From positions 62,001 through 126,000 of the forward strand of contig CAIMUF010000032.1 in assembly GCA_903844635.1 (NCBI GenBank): DNA of 64,000 bases, written 5' to 3'. Position 1 is the stretch's first letter. The number at the start of each line of letters is the position of its first letter. The notes under the pieces are model-generated. The model did no database searches. It saw only the letters and a list, made by a program, of their open reading frames with translations, and was not told the DNA's origin. The stretch is from an uncultured Sulfuricurvum sp. (GTDB taxonomy: Bacteria; Campylobacterota; Campylobacteria; Campylobacterales; Sulfurimonadaceae). Of this stretch, positions 9,016 to 18,674 are shown in pieces. Both the position numbers and the translations under genes were made by a program.

Positions 9016-9040
9016 GCCTAAGGGATTCTATTTCTTAGGC
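9016..9040 (+). promoter_or_regulatory. hairpin in the rplI leader
   Basis: Arms GCCTAAG and CTTAGGC form a perfect 7-bp stem with an 11-base loop, ending 22 bases before the rplI start and its AAGGT site. A smaller stem (GTTTC/GAAAC) lies about 40 bases upstream. It could be an attenuator or a ribosomal-protein leader. I do not recognise a known r-protein leader family. Confidence 0.4.
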
Positions 9041-9062
9041 GTTCAAAATTGAAGGTATTATT

Positions 9063-9512
9063 ATGAAAGTATTATTAAGTAAAGACGTCAAGGGTGTCGG
9101 TAAAGCTGGCGAAATCAAAGAAGTAGCAGACGGCTATGGTAAGAATTTTCTTATCGGAAAAGGTCTTGCACTTCTTGCAACGAACGAAGTATTAAAAAAA
9201 TACGAGTCCGATCAGCGTAAAAAAACGGCACATGAAGCTGCCGAAATTGAACGCTTAAATGCCATCAAAGCAACGCTAGCCGAGATTAAAGTAGTTATCA
9301 AGAAAAAACTTGGTGATACAGGACATCTTTTTGGCTCCGTAACAAAAGAGGAAATCGCTCAAGCATTACAGGACCAACACGCAATAGAGATCGATAAAAA
9401 AGAGTTGGATGCAAAACATGTCATTAAAACCGTTGGATTGCATGACTTAGACCTTAAGCTTGGACATGGAATTCACGCAACATTGCATCTTGAAATTCAG
9501 GGCCTCTCGTGA
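9063..9512 (+). CDS. rplI: 50S ribosomal protein L9
   Basis: 149 residues with the classic bL9 layout. The N-terminal rRNA-binding domain is [40 protein letters not shown], then a long connecting helix (about 45-75), then the C-terminal domain with [21 protein letters not shown]. It is the first gene of a tightly packed run reaching 22206. Its TGA overlaps the GTG start of era. Many Campylobacterota have hslV-hslU between rplI and era; here they are absent. Confidence 0.97.
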   Translation: MKVLLSKDVKGVGKAGEIKEVADGYGKNFLIGKGLALLATNEVLKKYESDQRKKTAHEAAEIERLNAIKATLAEIKVVIKKKLGDTGHLFGSVTKEEIAQALQDQHAIEIDKKELDAKHVIKTVGLHDLDLKLGHGIHATLHLEIQGLS

Positions 9513-10387
9513 GTAAAGTAGGGTTTGTAGCTCTTATCGGGCGACCTAATGCGGGTAAAAGCACCATGATGAACTGGATACTGGGAGAAAAAATTGCCCT
9601 TGTAAGCCAAAAGGCAAATGCTACACGTAAACGCTCAAATGCTATTGTCATGCATAATGACGATCAAATTATTTTTGTGGATACACCTGGACTACACCAG
9701 GCTGAAAAGCTTCTTAACCAATATATGCTTGAAGAAGCTCTTAAAGCAATTGGTGATTGTGATATTGTTGTTTACTTAGCTCCCGCATCCGATAAAACGA
9801 GCTATTATGAGAAATTTTTAGAAATTAATGGAAACAAACGCAAACATATTATCGTTCTCAGTAAAATCGATCAAATATCCCAAGGTGATTTACTGAAAAA
9901 AATCGGTGAATACAATCAATACAGTGACAAATTTGAAGCCCTTATTCCTATGTCAGTTACTAAAAATGTAGGAAAAGAGGATTTACTTAATACGATTATT
10001 AAGCATCTCAATGAATCACCCTATCTCTATGATCCTGAAAATATTACAACAGAGATGATACGTACCATATACAAAGAATTTATTCGTGAAGCGATTTTCG
10101 ATAACATTAGTGATGAAATTCCGTATGAATCCGACGTCTTAATTGATAAAATTGATGAAGACTCTCCAACAGAACATATTCGAGCCACTATTATTGTTGA
10201 AAAAGAGTCTCAAAAAGGTATTATTATTGGTAAGGGAGGCGTCGCCATTAAGCGCATCGGTAAAAATGCCCGTGAGAAAATTGAACGTCTCTCCACCAAA
10301 CCCGTTTATCTTGAACTTTTTGTATCCGTCAAAAAAGGGTGGACTACCGATAAAAAATTCTTAAGTGATTTAGGATACGAATGGTAA
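9509..10387 (+). CDS. era: GTPase Era
   Basis: 292 residues. Era binds 16S rRNA near its 3' end and checks 30S assembly. GTPase motifs: G1 [10 protein letters not shown]3 DTPGLH, G4 SKID; the switch region has the unusual [13 protein letters not shown] in place of the usual PQTTR. The C-terminal KH domain contains [22 protein letters not shown]. The start is GTG at 9509, overlapping the rplI stop. The 3' end overlaps the next gene by 7 bases. Confidence 0.96.
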   Translation: MSKVGFVALIGRPNAGKSTMMNWILGEKIALVSQKANATRKRSNAIVMHNDDQIIFVDTPGLHQAEKLLNQYMLEEALKAIGDCDIVVYLAPASDKTSYYEKFLEINGNKRKHIIVLSKIDQISQGDLLKKIGEYNQYSDKFEALIPMSVTKNVGKEDLLNTIIKHLNESPYLYDPENITTEMIRTIYKEFIREAIFDNISDEIPYESDVLIDKIDEDSPTEHIRATIIVEKESQKGIIIGKGGVAIKRIGKNAREKIERLSTKPVYLELFVSVKKGWTTDKKFLSDLGYEW

Positions 10388-11352
10388 AAAGACTTTTATT
10401 ACTTCCACTTTTCATGACTTCTCTTTTTGCAGGTGAAGTAATGGATTTATATCGTAGCGGAGGAATGAATGCTATTGCCAAAGAAATTGACCACGGACTG
10501 GGTGATTCAAGCTTCTGGAATTCAAAGATTTTAAATAAAGATCTCAAATTTGGTTACTATGAAGCTACAGACACTCTCCTTGTATGCGAAAAAGATCAAC
10601 CTACACTAAGTCTCTATCGTAAAGAGAATAAAGGTAAACATGAGCGATTTGCCCTTTTAAAAACCATTCCAGCATTTACAGGAAAATATGAAGGTGATAA
10701 ATTAAGTGCCGGAGATCGACGTACGCCTATTGGTATTTATTCACTCACCCAAAAACTATTGACTGTCGATCCTTTCTACGGACCAATGGCATTTGTCACT
10801 TCTTATCCCAATTTATACGACCGTATTCGAGGAAAAAGTGGTGATGGCATTTGGATACATGGACAACCTGCTTCTGGTGATCGAGATAACTTTACCAAAG
10901 GGTGCATAGTTATTGACAACAATGAACTAACCAACCTAGATCAAAAGATTGATTACAAAAATACGCTACTTGTTATTGATACTAAGCCTAAAGAAAATTT
11001 AAATGTTCCCTATGCAACGATTATTGCACAACTTTACCAATGGCGATATGCATGGAAATATAACGATTTTCAAACCTATCTCTCTTTTTATGATACCACT
11101 TTTATCCGTTACGACGGAATGGAATATTACGATTTTAAAAATTATAAACAGCGTATTTTTGATAAAAAAGAATCAAAAGAAATTCTTCTTTCCAATCTAA
11201 ATATCATTCCTTACCCTGGTGAGCGCCAAAATCTTTTTATGGTCACATTTGATGAAATTTATACCAGTGACAATCATACATTCACCGGGCCTAAAACTCT
11301 AATGCTCCTACTCAACACAGACCAATCTATTTCCATTATTTCAGAGATTTGA
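10381..11352 (+). CDS. pgp2: Csd6/Pgp2-like L,D-transpeptidase-fold carboxypeptidase
   Basis: 323 residues with an N-terminal signal ([19 protein letters not shown]). The central YkuD domain includes FALLKTIPAFTGKYEGDKLSAGDRRTPIGIYSL and the catalytic block IHGQPASGDRDNFTKGCIVID (His and Cys of HxG...KGC). The C-terminal about 110 residues, PYATIIAQLYQWRYAWKYNDFQTYLSFYD, look like the NTF2-like domain of Helicobacter Csd6 and Campylobacter Pgp2, which trim muropeptide tetrapeptides to tripeptides and set helical shape. The adjacent Csd4/Pgp1 homologue supports this. Activity as L,D-carboxypeptidase rather than transpeptidase is from family knowledge. Confidence 0.85.
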   Translation: MVKRLLLLPLFMTSLFAGEVMDLYRSGGMNAIAKEIDHGLGDSSFWNSKILNKDLKFGYYEATDTLLVCEKDQPTLSLYRKENKGKHERFALLKTIPAFTGKYEGDKLSAGDRRTPIGIYSLTQKLLTVDPFYGPMAFVTSYPNLYDRIRGKSGDGIWIHGQPASGDRDNFTKGCIVIDNNELTNLDQKIDYKNTLLVIDTKPKENLNVPYATIIAQLYQWRYAWKYNDFQTYLSFYDTTFIRYDGMEYYDFKNYKQRIFDKKESKEILLSNLNIIPYPGERQNLFMVTFDEIYTSDNHTFTGPKTLMLLLNTDQSISIISEI

Positions 11353-11353
11353 T

Positions 11354-12655
11354 ATGAAAGCAATACTATTTATTCTTTATTTTGTATCGTTTTCTTATGC
11401 TCTTCCTTTTTCACTCATAAAACACGAAACATCTACAAATGATGGACCAACACTTTTAGTTATAGGTGGAATTCATGGAAATGAACCTGGAAGTTATTTT
11501 GCAGCATCCATTCTTTCTCAATATTACACCATTAATAAAGGAAATCTTTGGATTGTTCCTAATCTAAATGCTCTCAGCATTGCAATGAATAGTCGTGGTA
11601 TTAATGGAGATATGAATCGAAAATTTGCAGATATAAATGCAAGCGATCCTGATCTCAACATCGTTAATGAGATAAAAAAAATCATAACTGATCCGAAAGT
11701 TGATCTTATTTTAAATTTACATGATGGTCATGGTTTTTATAGAAAAGACTATCAAAATACTATTTTTAACCCAGGAGCATGGGGACAAACATGTGTTATT
11801 GACCAAGAATCACTCGATGGTGATCACCAATATAAAAATTTAGACAAAATTGCGTTAGCAGTCCAACAAGAAGTAAATGGTGCTCTCATTGAAAATCATC
11901 ACTGTTTCGCTATACGTAATACTAACACCCGTTTTGATGATGAAGCAATGAAGCACTCCCTCACTTTTTTTGCTATTAATCAGAATAAACCAGCCTTTGC
12001 AATCGAAACGAGTAAAAATCTTCCTACACTTAACGAAAAAGTTTTTTACCAACTCCGCGCAATAGAAGGATATATGCGTTATATGGGAATATCTTATTCA
12101 AGATCTTTTGATTTAAACAGTGAAAATCTTAAAAATATTTTAGAATGTGACGGAAATGTTACAATTAATAACACATCTAGTCTAAATTTTGAAAACTTAA
12201 GAAATGAATTAAGTTTCATTCCGTTACAATCAGAGAGTAACAACTTTAATTTTTCTCATCCATTAGGTTTTGCAGTAAAAAAAAATGATAAGTATGATCT
12301 TTATATTGGTAATAAAAAAACAAGTTCACTAACACCAAGTTTTCACGAAGCAGGTGTTTATGAAGAAAATATTACCATTGAAGTTGATAACAATCAAAAA
12401 AATATCGCTTTTGCTACAGAATTTTTAGTAACTGCCGATTTTAAGGTTATACTTCATAATAAAGATATTCGAGTAAACATAATCGGCTATTCACCTAAAA
12501 AAGGGATAAATGAGGCTAACGTACGTGTTAGCATGGATGATTTAGATCCTAAATATTCACTCGATCGAGACCATCAGGTTTATCGAGTTGAATTTTATAG
12601 AGGTAACCGTTTTTGTGGGATGATTCTCGCACATTTTAAACAGGACACGAAATGA
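11354..12655 (+). CDS. pgp1: Csd4/Pgp1-like M14 D,L-carboxypeptidase
   Basis: 433 residues with an N-terminal signal (MKAILFILYFVSFSYA). The zinc motif HGNEPG (HxxE) sits in LLVIGGIHGNEPGSYFAASIL, followed by LWIVPNLNALSIAMNSRGINGDMNRKF and LNLHDGHGF, the third zinc ligand region of M14 peptidases. A C-terminal all-beta extension follows, as in Csd4/Pgp1. In relatives this periplasmic enzyme removes meso-DAP from tripeptides made by Csd6/Pgp2, and loss straightens cells. Length and the adjacent pgp2 support orthology. It overlaps the following PilM-like gene by 4 bases. Confidence 0.83.
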   Translation: MKAILFILYFVSFSYALPFSLIKHETSTNDGPTLLVIGGIHGNEPGSYFAASILSQYYTINKGNLWIVPNLNALSIAMNSRGINGDMNRKFADINASDPDLNIVNEIKKIITDPKVDLILNLHDGHGFYRKDYQNTIFNPGAWGQTCVIDQESLDGDHQYKNLDKIALAVQQEVNGALIENHHCFAIRNTNTRFDDEAMKHSLTFFAINQNKPAFAIETSKNLPTLNEKVFYQLRAIEGYMRYMGISYSRSFDLNSENLKNILECDGNVTINNTSSLNFENLRNELSFIPLQSESNNFNFSHPLGFAVKKNDKYDLYIGNKKTSSLTPSFHEAGVYEENITIEVDNNQKNIAFATEFLVTADFKVILHNKDIRVNIIGYSPKKGINEANVRVSMDDLDPKYSLDRDHQVYRVEFYRGNRFCGMILAHFKQDTK

Positions 12656-14199
12656 GCACACAAAATACATTTTCTACTATCCTATCTGCCAATCCGTACC
12701 GAAAAGATTTTTATCTTAGTACGCTTAATAGCATTACAGATATTGCATCCCCTTCCTTTTCAAAAGAACAGTATGCCATTTCTTTTTTAAACACAAAAGG
12801 ATTTATTTCTGCACTGGTTGGAATTAGTAAAAATGTCCCCGATGATGATATATATGACGCTTTAGAAAATAAGGTATACGAAGAACTTGCTCTAGATATG
12901 GCAGTAGAATACCAAATTCAATATATTGAAGCCGTTAATCATATCAGTGACAGTGAACGCTTTTTTCATATTTTTGTCGTTGATCCTCTTTTATTAACAC
13001 AGGAATTTGCCTCCATTGTTAATGACATAAAGTATATTGATCAAATTGTACCTGTAGCATTATTGCTTAAATCACTGTATGTGAAAAACTTCATTGAATC
13101 TAATGGTGCTCATGGATTTATCTATTTTCAAGAAAATGATGCTTTTTTTGCTGTTTACAATGAGCAAGAGTTTATTTATACTAAATCACTAAAATATTCA
13201 CTCAAACAAATGCATGAACGTTTTTGCGAATTACTAGGTGAACCAATTGAGTTAATAAGTTTTCAAACTATTCTTGCAACACAGGGATTAAATGTCAATA
13301 ATCCGGAATACCAAAAGAATTTACTTAAACTTTTTGGCGAAATTTTTCTGCATGTTAACGATGTCATTACCTATTCGAAGCGAGCTTTTGAAATTAAACA
13401 ATTCGAATCTATTTATATTGGAGCGTCTGTAGGTGAAGTCAACGGCTTAGATGAATATGCTCAAACTTACCTTGGACTAAAAGTACAACCCTTTAATTTT
13501 GATTTTGGATTCAATACACAAGAAAAGAACGTTGATCAAATTCATCAACTTATGCATTTATATGCTCGACTTGAATCAAATGAGCGATATGAGTGTAATT
13601 TTACAATTTTTCATAGACCTCCGCCATTTGCAAAACGTGATAGTGGAAAACTCATACTTGTAACTGCAGCAGCGTTAGCAGCCGCACTTCTTTATCCAGG
13701 CACCTATTGGGGGCTTTCTTATGTTGAAGAATTTCATTATGCTCTTATGAATCAAGAATATGAGCAAGTTCATATTGATAAAACAACTCGCGAAGCCACT
13801 GTAAATCTGAAACTAGCTACAAAAAGTACCGCACAAGGACTTCTAGACGAGCAAAAAGCTTCTTATAAACAAAAACAAGACACTCTTTCTCAAGTTCATG
13901 ATAAAAAAGTAAATTATCCGATGAAAGCAAAAATTGTTGCTGACTTTTCTCGTAGTTTTAATCAATATAGAGTTAAATTAAATTCATTGGGATATTCAGA
14001 AATAGTAAATGAAGAAAACAATATTTCAAGTAAAACTTTTAGCTTTATACTTAGCGCTAAAAATACACAAGATATTACTGCTTTACTAAAACATTTAACT
14101 GCGACAAAAAAAGACACCTATGATTTTGATCTAAAATTAATCTCATATGATGGCAATAATACAGGCTATCTCAGTGAACTTAAGGCGGTACTTAAATGA
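12652..14199 (+). CDS. PilM/PilN-like assembly protein of a type IV pilus or DNA-uptake machine
   Basis: 515 residues. The first about 320 look like an actin-fold PilM/MshI cytoplasmic domain. One clear transmembrane segment follows (about 333-353, KLILVTAAALAAALLYPGTYWGL), then a periplasmic coiled-coil and alpha/beta region typical of PilN (to the C-terminus). It therefore seems to combine PilM- and PilN-type parts in one chain. Sequence identity is too weak to be certain by eye; position before PilO-, secretin-, GspE- and GspF-like genes is the main support. Overlaps its neighbours by ATGA. Confidence 0.65.
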   Translation: MSTQNTFSTILSANPYRKDFYLSTLNSITDIASPSFSKEQYAISFLNTKGFISALVGISKNVPDDDIYDALENKVYEELALDMAVEYQIQYIEAVNHISDSERFFHIFVVDPLLLTQEFASIVNDIKYIDQIVPVALLLKSLYVKNFIESNGAHGFIYFQENDAFFAVYNEQEFIYTKSLKYSLKQMHERFCELLGEPIELISFQTILATQGLNVNNPEYQKNLLKLFGEIFLHVNDVITYSKRAFEIKQFESIYIGASVGEVNGLDEYAQTYLGLKVQPFNFDFGFNTQEKNVDQIHQLMHLYARLESNERYECNFTIFHRPPPFAKRDSGKLILVTAAALAAALLYPGTYWGLSYVEEFHYALMNQEYEQVHIDKTTREATVNLKLATKSTAQGLLDEQKASYKQKQDTLSQVHDKKVNYPMKAKIVADFSRSFNQYRVKLNSLGYSEIVNEENNISSKTFSFILSAKNTQDITALLKHLTATKKDTYDFDLKLISYDGNNTGYLSELKAVLK

Positions 14200-14831
14200 C
14201 ATTAAATATTGAAAATTATCTTTACAGTCTTGATCATACATTATCGCTCAAAAGTGAACGCGATAAGATGATGCTATATGGGATGATATTTGCTGGGCTT
14301 TTTGCTTTTTCTTATCTACTTTTTTGGGATAGTTCTGAAGCAGATTTTAAAACTTCTCATGAAAAAGCAATCGCTATGGAAAGTGATCTAAATAATGACA
14401 AACAATATCTAGAAGCCAATCCGCCTGAGCGCATTATTCAAATTGAACAAGAGACCAAAGTCATTGAATTAGAGTATCAACACTACATTCAATATAATGC
14501 TTACATTAAAGATAGATTGGAACAAATTTCTTCTCTCTATTATGATGAAGTTATTTGGGGAGCTTATTTGGATTCAATTTCCAAGTATGCAAGAGCATAT
14601 AATGTTAAATTAACTCAGTTTGGTAATACTTTAACAACAGATAACAGCTCTTTTGGACACGTCTTAGATATCTCGATTTCTTCTGATGCTCCGTTCAAAA
14701 ACACACTCAAGTTCATTAATGCTCTTGAGCAAAGTACCCTTGTTGTTGATCTTCATGATATGAATATGACAGCAGATACTAAACTTAAAAGTGAGCTTAA
14801 TATTTCAGTATGGGGGATTGTACGACAATGA
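14196..14831 (+). CDS. PilO/MshJ-like inner-membrane protein
   Basis: 211 residues: a short cytoplasmic N-terminus, one transmembrane helix (about 24-43, MMLYGMIFAGLFAFSYLLFW), a periplasmic coiled-coil (about 50-110), and a C-terminal ferredoxin-like domain ending ELNISVWGIVRQ. This bitopic layout, and the position after the PilM/N-like gene, match PilO or MshJ of the alignment complex that links the motor to the secretin. Overlaps both neighbours by four bases. Confidence 0.7.
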   Translation: MTLNIENYLYSLDHTLSLKSERDKMMLYGMIFAGLFAFSYLLFWDSSEADFKTSHEKAIAMESDLNNDKQYLEANPPERIIQIEQETKVIELEYQHYIQYNAYIKDRLEQISSLYYDEVIWGAYLDSISKYARAYNVKLTQFGNTLTTDNSSFGHVLDISISSDAPFKNTLKFINALEQSTLVVDLHDMNMTADTKLKSELNISVWGIVRQ

Positions 14832-15355
14832 AAATATTTGCCTTAATATCCTTAGTTATTTCACTAACACTATGTGCCAATAATGAAATAAACTCACCGA
14901 TGGTACTTCCAAGTATTGGAAATGTAACGGTTTTACAACCCGGAAATGATAAAGAGCTACTATGGGTAGATGAACAGATCAAAGCAATTGCACCCTCTCG
15001 TGTTGGAATTGCGGATGGATTTATAAATTCTCTCATCGATCCTATTAGATATATAGCTCCAACTCGTTTACCTAGTAAAAACAGCGGATCGGCGCTTCTT
15101 GCTCCACCAAAATTGGGGAGCATGTCACTGATTCCAGCCATACAAAAAGTCATAGAAGAGCCTCTACGCTTACAAGCAGTTATGAATAAGTCAGCACTTA
15201 TTAATGGTAAATGGTACAAATTAAACGACACAGTACGTAGTTATAATTTAGCTGAAATCAAGCAAGGTTCCGTGTTATTAAGTGGGAAAAAGAGTCAGCC
15301 TTTGATTTTATTCCTTAGTAAATCCAATAACAACATCACTATAAATACAAAATAG
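14828..15355 (+). CDS. MshK/PilP-like periplasmic protein
   Basis: 175 residues from the ATG at 14828, which overlaps the preceding stop as ATGA (preferred over a frame from 14810). It has a signal peptide (MKIFALISLVISLTLCA) and a long low-complexity linker. The C-terminal domain, LRLQAVMNKSALINGKWYKLNDTVRSYNLAEIKQGSVLLSGKKSQ, resembles the HR domain of GspC/PilP/MshK (INGKWY-x-DTV-x-Y-x-V-x-x-I), which docks on the secretin N-domains. It lies directly before the secretin, as expected. Campylobacter CtsR occupies a similar slot. Confidence 0.65.
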   Translation: MKIFALISLVISLTLCANNEINSPMVLPSIGNVTVLQPGNDKELLWVDEQIKAIAPSRVGIADGFINSLIDPIRYIAPTRLPSKNSGSALLAPPKLGSMSLIPAIQKVIEEPLRLQAVMNKSALINGKWYKLNDTVRSYNLAEIKQGSVLLSGKKSQPLILFLSKSNNNITINTK

Positions 15356-15364
15356 GACAGCAGC

Positions 15365-17119
15365 ATGAAATTAGTATTTAAACCCACTACGCGAGCACTC
15401 TTATTATCAGTCACTACAGCTGCTTTGCTGGCAACTCCTTTGAGCGCAGATTGCACCTATGAACTCTTTAACATAGCCTCAGTTAAAGGAACTAGCGTCG
15501 GTGAGTTCATTGACCAAATCAGTGATGAATGCGGGATGAGTGTTATAGTCGCAGATTCCGAGGCTGAAAACATTCTCAAAAAACAGATGAATAAAACCTA
15601 TCTAAAAAATCTGACTATTAACGAAGTGTTGGATCTTATCATCAAAGAAAATGATTTACAATATACCTTGCAAAACAATGTTTTAAAAATTACTTATCTT
15701 ACTACTAAAACTTACAATATCGACTATATAACGACAGAACGTAAAGGGACAGGCAGTACTAATATTCGATTAAGTTCAAATTCAGGCACGTCTTCTACCG
15801 GTGCAGCTACAACGGGAACAAGTTCCACAGCTTCTTCGACAAGCTCAAAGAGTAATAATGCTTCTTCAGAATCTGGAACAAATATTACAACTGTAGATGA
15901 AGTGAAATTCTGGGAAACGTTGGAACAAGAGGTTAAAAGTATATTAAGCCGCCCCGAGGATCAATACAAACAAGCGAAGCCAATACCTAGTTTAGATTCA
16001 AAAGATAAAGCAGTAGAAGAAGAGGATCGGCACAATATTTTTATCAATAAAAATGCAGGCTTAATAACAGTTACGGGCACGGGTAAACAAATTAAACGTC
16101 TTGATACTTATATCAGTGATTTAGAGAAAAAAATGCAAACTCAAGTCATGATTGATGTTAAAATGTACAGCGTTGTCTTTAATGATGGGTCAACGACTGG
16201 TATCGACTGGTCACAGATCTATAACCTTCAGAACTTTAAACTCGGATTCGATAAAGCCAACAGAACCAATGTTACAGGCGCTACCTTTGATACTGCTTAC
16301 GAGGGTGATAAAGTACAAGTAACCGCGATAACGGGAGGAACTCCTGCTGCACCAACATATGGGCTAATGGATCTTGCGGGTGTACGTGCTCCTGTAGATG
16401 CCATGTCAAAGCTTTTTACTCTCAGTAACAGTATCAGCATTAACAATCTTCTCATGTTTTTGAAAACACAAGGAGATGTCTATGCGATCTCAAATCCAAA
16501 AATCATGACACTTAATAATCAGCCTGCACTTATTACGGCGGGAACAGAATTGTTTTATAAAACTTTAACCACGTCAACACTAGCAGGCGGCTCAACGGGG
16601 ACACAATCTTCAACGGAAGTAGTCAGCTCAGTGTTTTCAGGCGTTTTACTTGATATTACCCCTGAAATTTCAAAAGATGGAATGATCACCTTACGTATAA
16701 ACCCGTCCGTTTCTGAAACAGCCAGTGCGTTATCAGCAGACAATGCCTTACGGACTATGCCACCCGATCTAAGCCGTCGCCAAATATCCTCAGTCGTATC
16801 TGTACAAGATGGCAGTCGTATCGTTCTAGGGGGTTTGATCAACCGAAAATCGACCAATAATGTTACAAAAGTTCCCTTACTTGGAGATATTCCTGTTTTA
16901 GGCTACTTATTTAAACAAGAGGGAATTAGTGAAAAAGTTGAAGAACTTGTAATTATTATTGAACCCCATATTGTTAAAAAAGATGGTTCAAATGTAGGGC
17001 TTTCTGACTTAGGATACAGTCGCTTAGCCCCTGCAATGGAAAAAGACCAGATAAAACAAGATAAATTAGTTAAAACAGATAAAAAAAATGTTAATGAGAT
17101 GAAAGAGGATACAAAATAA
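15365..17119 (+). CDS. secretin (MshL/PilQ/CtsD-like)
   Basis: 584 residues. Signal peptide (RALLLSVTTAALLATPLSA), then an STN/N0 domain (about 40-110, VKGTSVGEFIDQISDECGMSVIV...YLKNLTINEVLDLIIKENDLQY). A Ser/Thr/Gly-rich linker (about 130-180), an N1-type domain and the secretin barrel domain follow. The barrel has VFSGVLLDITPEISKDGMITLRINPSVSE and the signature VSVQDGSRIVLGGLINRKS...KVPLLGDIPVLGYLFK, ending VEELVIIIEPHIV. It forms the outer-membrane gate of a type IV pilus, type II secretion or DNA-uptake system. The MshL subfamily fits best. Confidence 0.9.
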   Translation: MKLVFKPTTRALLLSVTTAALLATPLSADCTYELFNIASVKGTSVGEFIDQISDECGMSVIVADSEAENILKKQMNKTYLKNLTINEVLDLIIKENDLQYTLQNNVLKITYLTTKTYNIDYITTERKGTGSTNIRLSSNSGTSSTGAATTGTSSTASSTSSKSNNASSESGTNITTVDEVKFWETLEQEVKSILSRPEDQYKQAKPIPSLDSKDKAVEEEDRHNIFINKNAGLITVTGTGKQIKRLDTYISDLEKKMQTQVMIDVKMYSVVFNDGSTTGIDWSQIYNLQNFKLGFDKANRTNVTGATFDTAYEGDKVQVTAITGGTPAAPTYGLMDLAGVRAPVDAMSKLFTLSNSISINNLLMFLKTQGDVYAISNPKIMTLNNQPALITAGTELFYKTLTTSTLAGGSTGTQSSTEVVSSVFSGVLLDITPEISKDGMITLRINPSVSETASALSADNALRTMPPDLSRRQISSVVSVQDGSRIVLGGLINRKSTNNVTKVPLLGDIPVLGYLFKQEGISEKVEELVIIIEPHIVKKDGSNVGLSDLGYSRLAPAMEKDQIKQDKLVKTDKKNVNEMKEDTK

Positions 17120-17122
17120 CGG

Positions 17123-17932
17123 ATGGAACATTCGCTGTTTTCAAAACCAAAAGAGCTATTTATTGATGTAGTCAATCCTCGTGACTACATTCAAATCGAT
17201 AGCGTATCTCATATGTATCAAAATCTAAAAGCTTCTGTGCAAAAACCCCTTAAAATGATTTTATTGTATGGAAGACCTGGAACGGGGAAAAGCATGTTGT
17301 TGCACAAGCTACATCATGATCTCTCAAAACACCAAAAAGTTTTTATGATAGATATCCCTATTATTGATGAAAATGATTTTTTACGTGTTCTTGCTCAAAA
17401 AATTTATGGGTATGTGAACAGAGAAGCAATTACCCTTACCACTTTTTTAGAACTTGCAAGCGCTGTTAACTATCCTCAAACTCCTATAGTCTTACTCGAT
17501 GAAGCACAACTGTATAGCACAGCTTTAATGGAAAAAATTCGACTTATTTCCGACGCACGTGCATTAAAATTTGTGATTACTCTCCACAAAACAGATGATG
17601 AGGATATTATTGCTAAAGAACATTTTCAAACACGTATTTGGGAAAGTATTGAACTTCAAAATGCTTCACCAGAAGAACTCAAAATTTATATTCAAAAGAA
17701 ATTGCTTAAATCCAATTGCTTTGACGTCGCTAATATGATAAATGATAAAAACATTAAAATAATTAGTCGATTAACCAAAGGTAATTATCGTGATGCCAAT
17801 AAACTCATGTTCTCACTTTTTTCACTTTACGCATGGTTTGAAGAGCATCATCCGAGTAAAATAAATTATAATTCTCTTAAACCTAAATACATAGAGATGG
17901 CTGCCATTCACACAGGTCTTATTCATGCTTAA
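17123..17932 (+). CDS. ExeA/MshM/CtsP-like AAA ATPase
   Basis: 269 residues. Walker A YGRPGTGKSML (about 50-60), Walker B PIVLLDEAQLY (about 125), and a sensor region. The family comprises AAA+ proteins next to secretins (ExeA, MshM; CtsP in Campylobacter transformation). It starts 3 bases after the secretin and overlaps the TPR gene by 8. No peptidoglycan-binding domain or transmembrane helix is visible, unlike full-length ExeA, so it is probably cytosolic. Confidence 0.8.
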   Translation: MEHSLFSKPKELFIDVVNPRDYIQIDSVSHMYQNLKASVQKPLKMILLYGRPGTGKSMLLHKLHHDLSKHQKVFMIDIPIIDENDFLRVLAQKIYGYVNREAITLTTFLELASAVNYPQTPIVLLDEAQLYSTALMEKIRLISDARALKFVITLHKTDDEDIIAKEHFQTRIWESIELQNASPEELKIYIQKKLLKSNCFDVANMINDKNIKIISRLTKGNYRDANKLMFSLFSLYAWFEEHHPSKINYNSLKPKYIEMAAIHTGLIHA

Positions 17933-18674
17933 TATACCTTCATTAGAACGACGATGGCTTAAGTATAAAATTAAAAGCTATTTCCCCTATATTTTATTCT
18001 CACTTCTAACCGTTATACTTATCATTGTAACCACAATTTTTATACATTTAGAGAAATCTAATAAACAAACATCACCTATTCTTGTAAAACAAAAAGCTAA
18101 AGACATTATCCTTCAACCAAAAGATATAAGTCCTGAAATAATTCTTGAACCTTCGATGCAGTTCATTGAAACTATGACGTCCACGGTCAGTCAAAGTACG
18201 ACCCCTAGCGTAAGTATTCCTGTCTTTCCTCCAAAAAAAGTAGTAATTGTTCAAAAGATTGCTCCTATCTCACCTCCTGCCAAAATATCTACAAATGTAA
18301 TTACTCCTCCTTCGCTCATTACGCCCGCTATTAAATCGACCACTCAGCCATCTAGTATCAAACGAGATACAGCTACTTTCGATATTCATGAAATTGAGGA
18401 TCGTTTTAAAAACAATTCTAACCCTCATTTGGGACTTTATATTGCACGCTATCATTATGATCATGGGAATTATAATGAAGCCTATAATTATGCTTTAAAA
18501 ACGAATTCAATTAATAATACGATCGAAGAAAGCTGGCTAATTTTTGCTAAAGCAATGGTAAAACTTGGAAAAATAGACCAAGCTAAAAAAACACTGCAAC
18601 TTTATATTTCACAGTCAAATTCTGATGCTGCGAGAAACTTATTAGACTCATTTGAAAAAGATGTGCCTAAATGA
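17925..18674 (+). CDS. MshN/CtsX-position membrane TPR protein
   Basis: 249 residues: a basic N-terminus, one transmembrane helix (about 18-40, FPYILFSLLTVILIIVTTIFIH), a Pro/Ser/Thr-rich periplasmic linker (about 55-145), and a C-terminal TPR-like helical region (YIARYHYDHGNYNEAYNYALKTN...ESWLIFAKAMVKLGKIDQAKKTLQLYI). The same design is seen in MshN. Its place between the ATPase and GspE suggests it connects the cytosolic ATPases to the periplasmic machine. Confidence 0.65.
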   Translation: MLNIPSLERRWLKYKIKSYFPYILFSLLTVILIIVTTIFIHLEKSNKQTSPILVKQKAKDIILQPKDISPEIILEPSMQFIETMTSTVSQSTTPSVSIPVFPPKKVVIVQKIAPISPPAKISTNVITPPSLITPAIKSTTQPSSIKRDTATFDIHEIEDRFKNNSNPHLGLYIARYHYDHGNYNEAYNYALKTNSINNTIEESWLIFAKAMVKLGKIDQAKKTLQLYISQSNSDAARNLLDSFEKDVPK

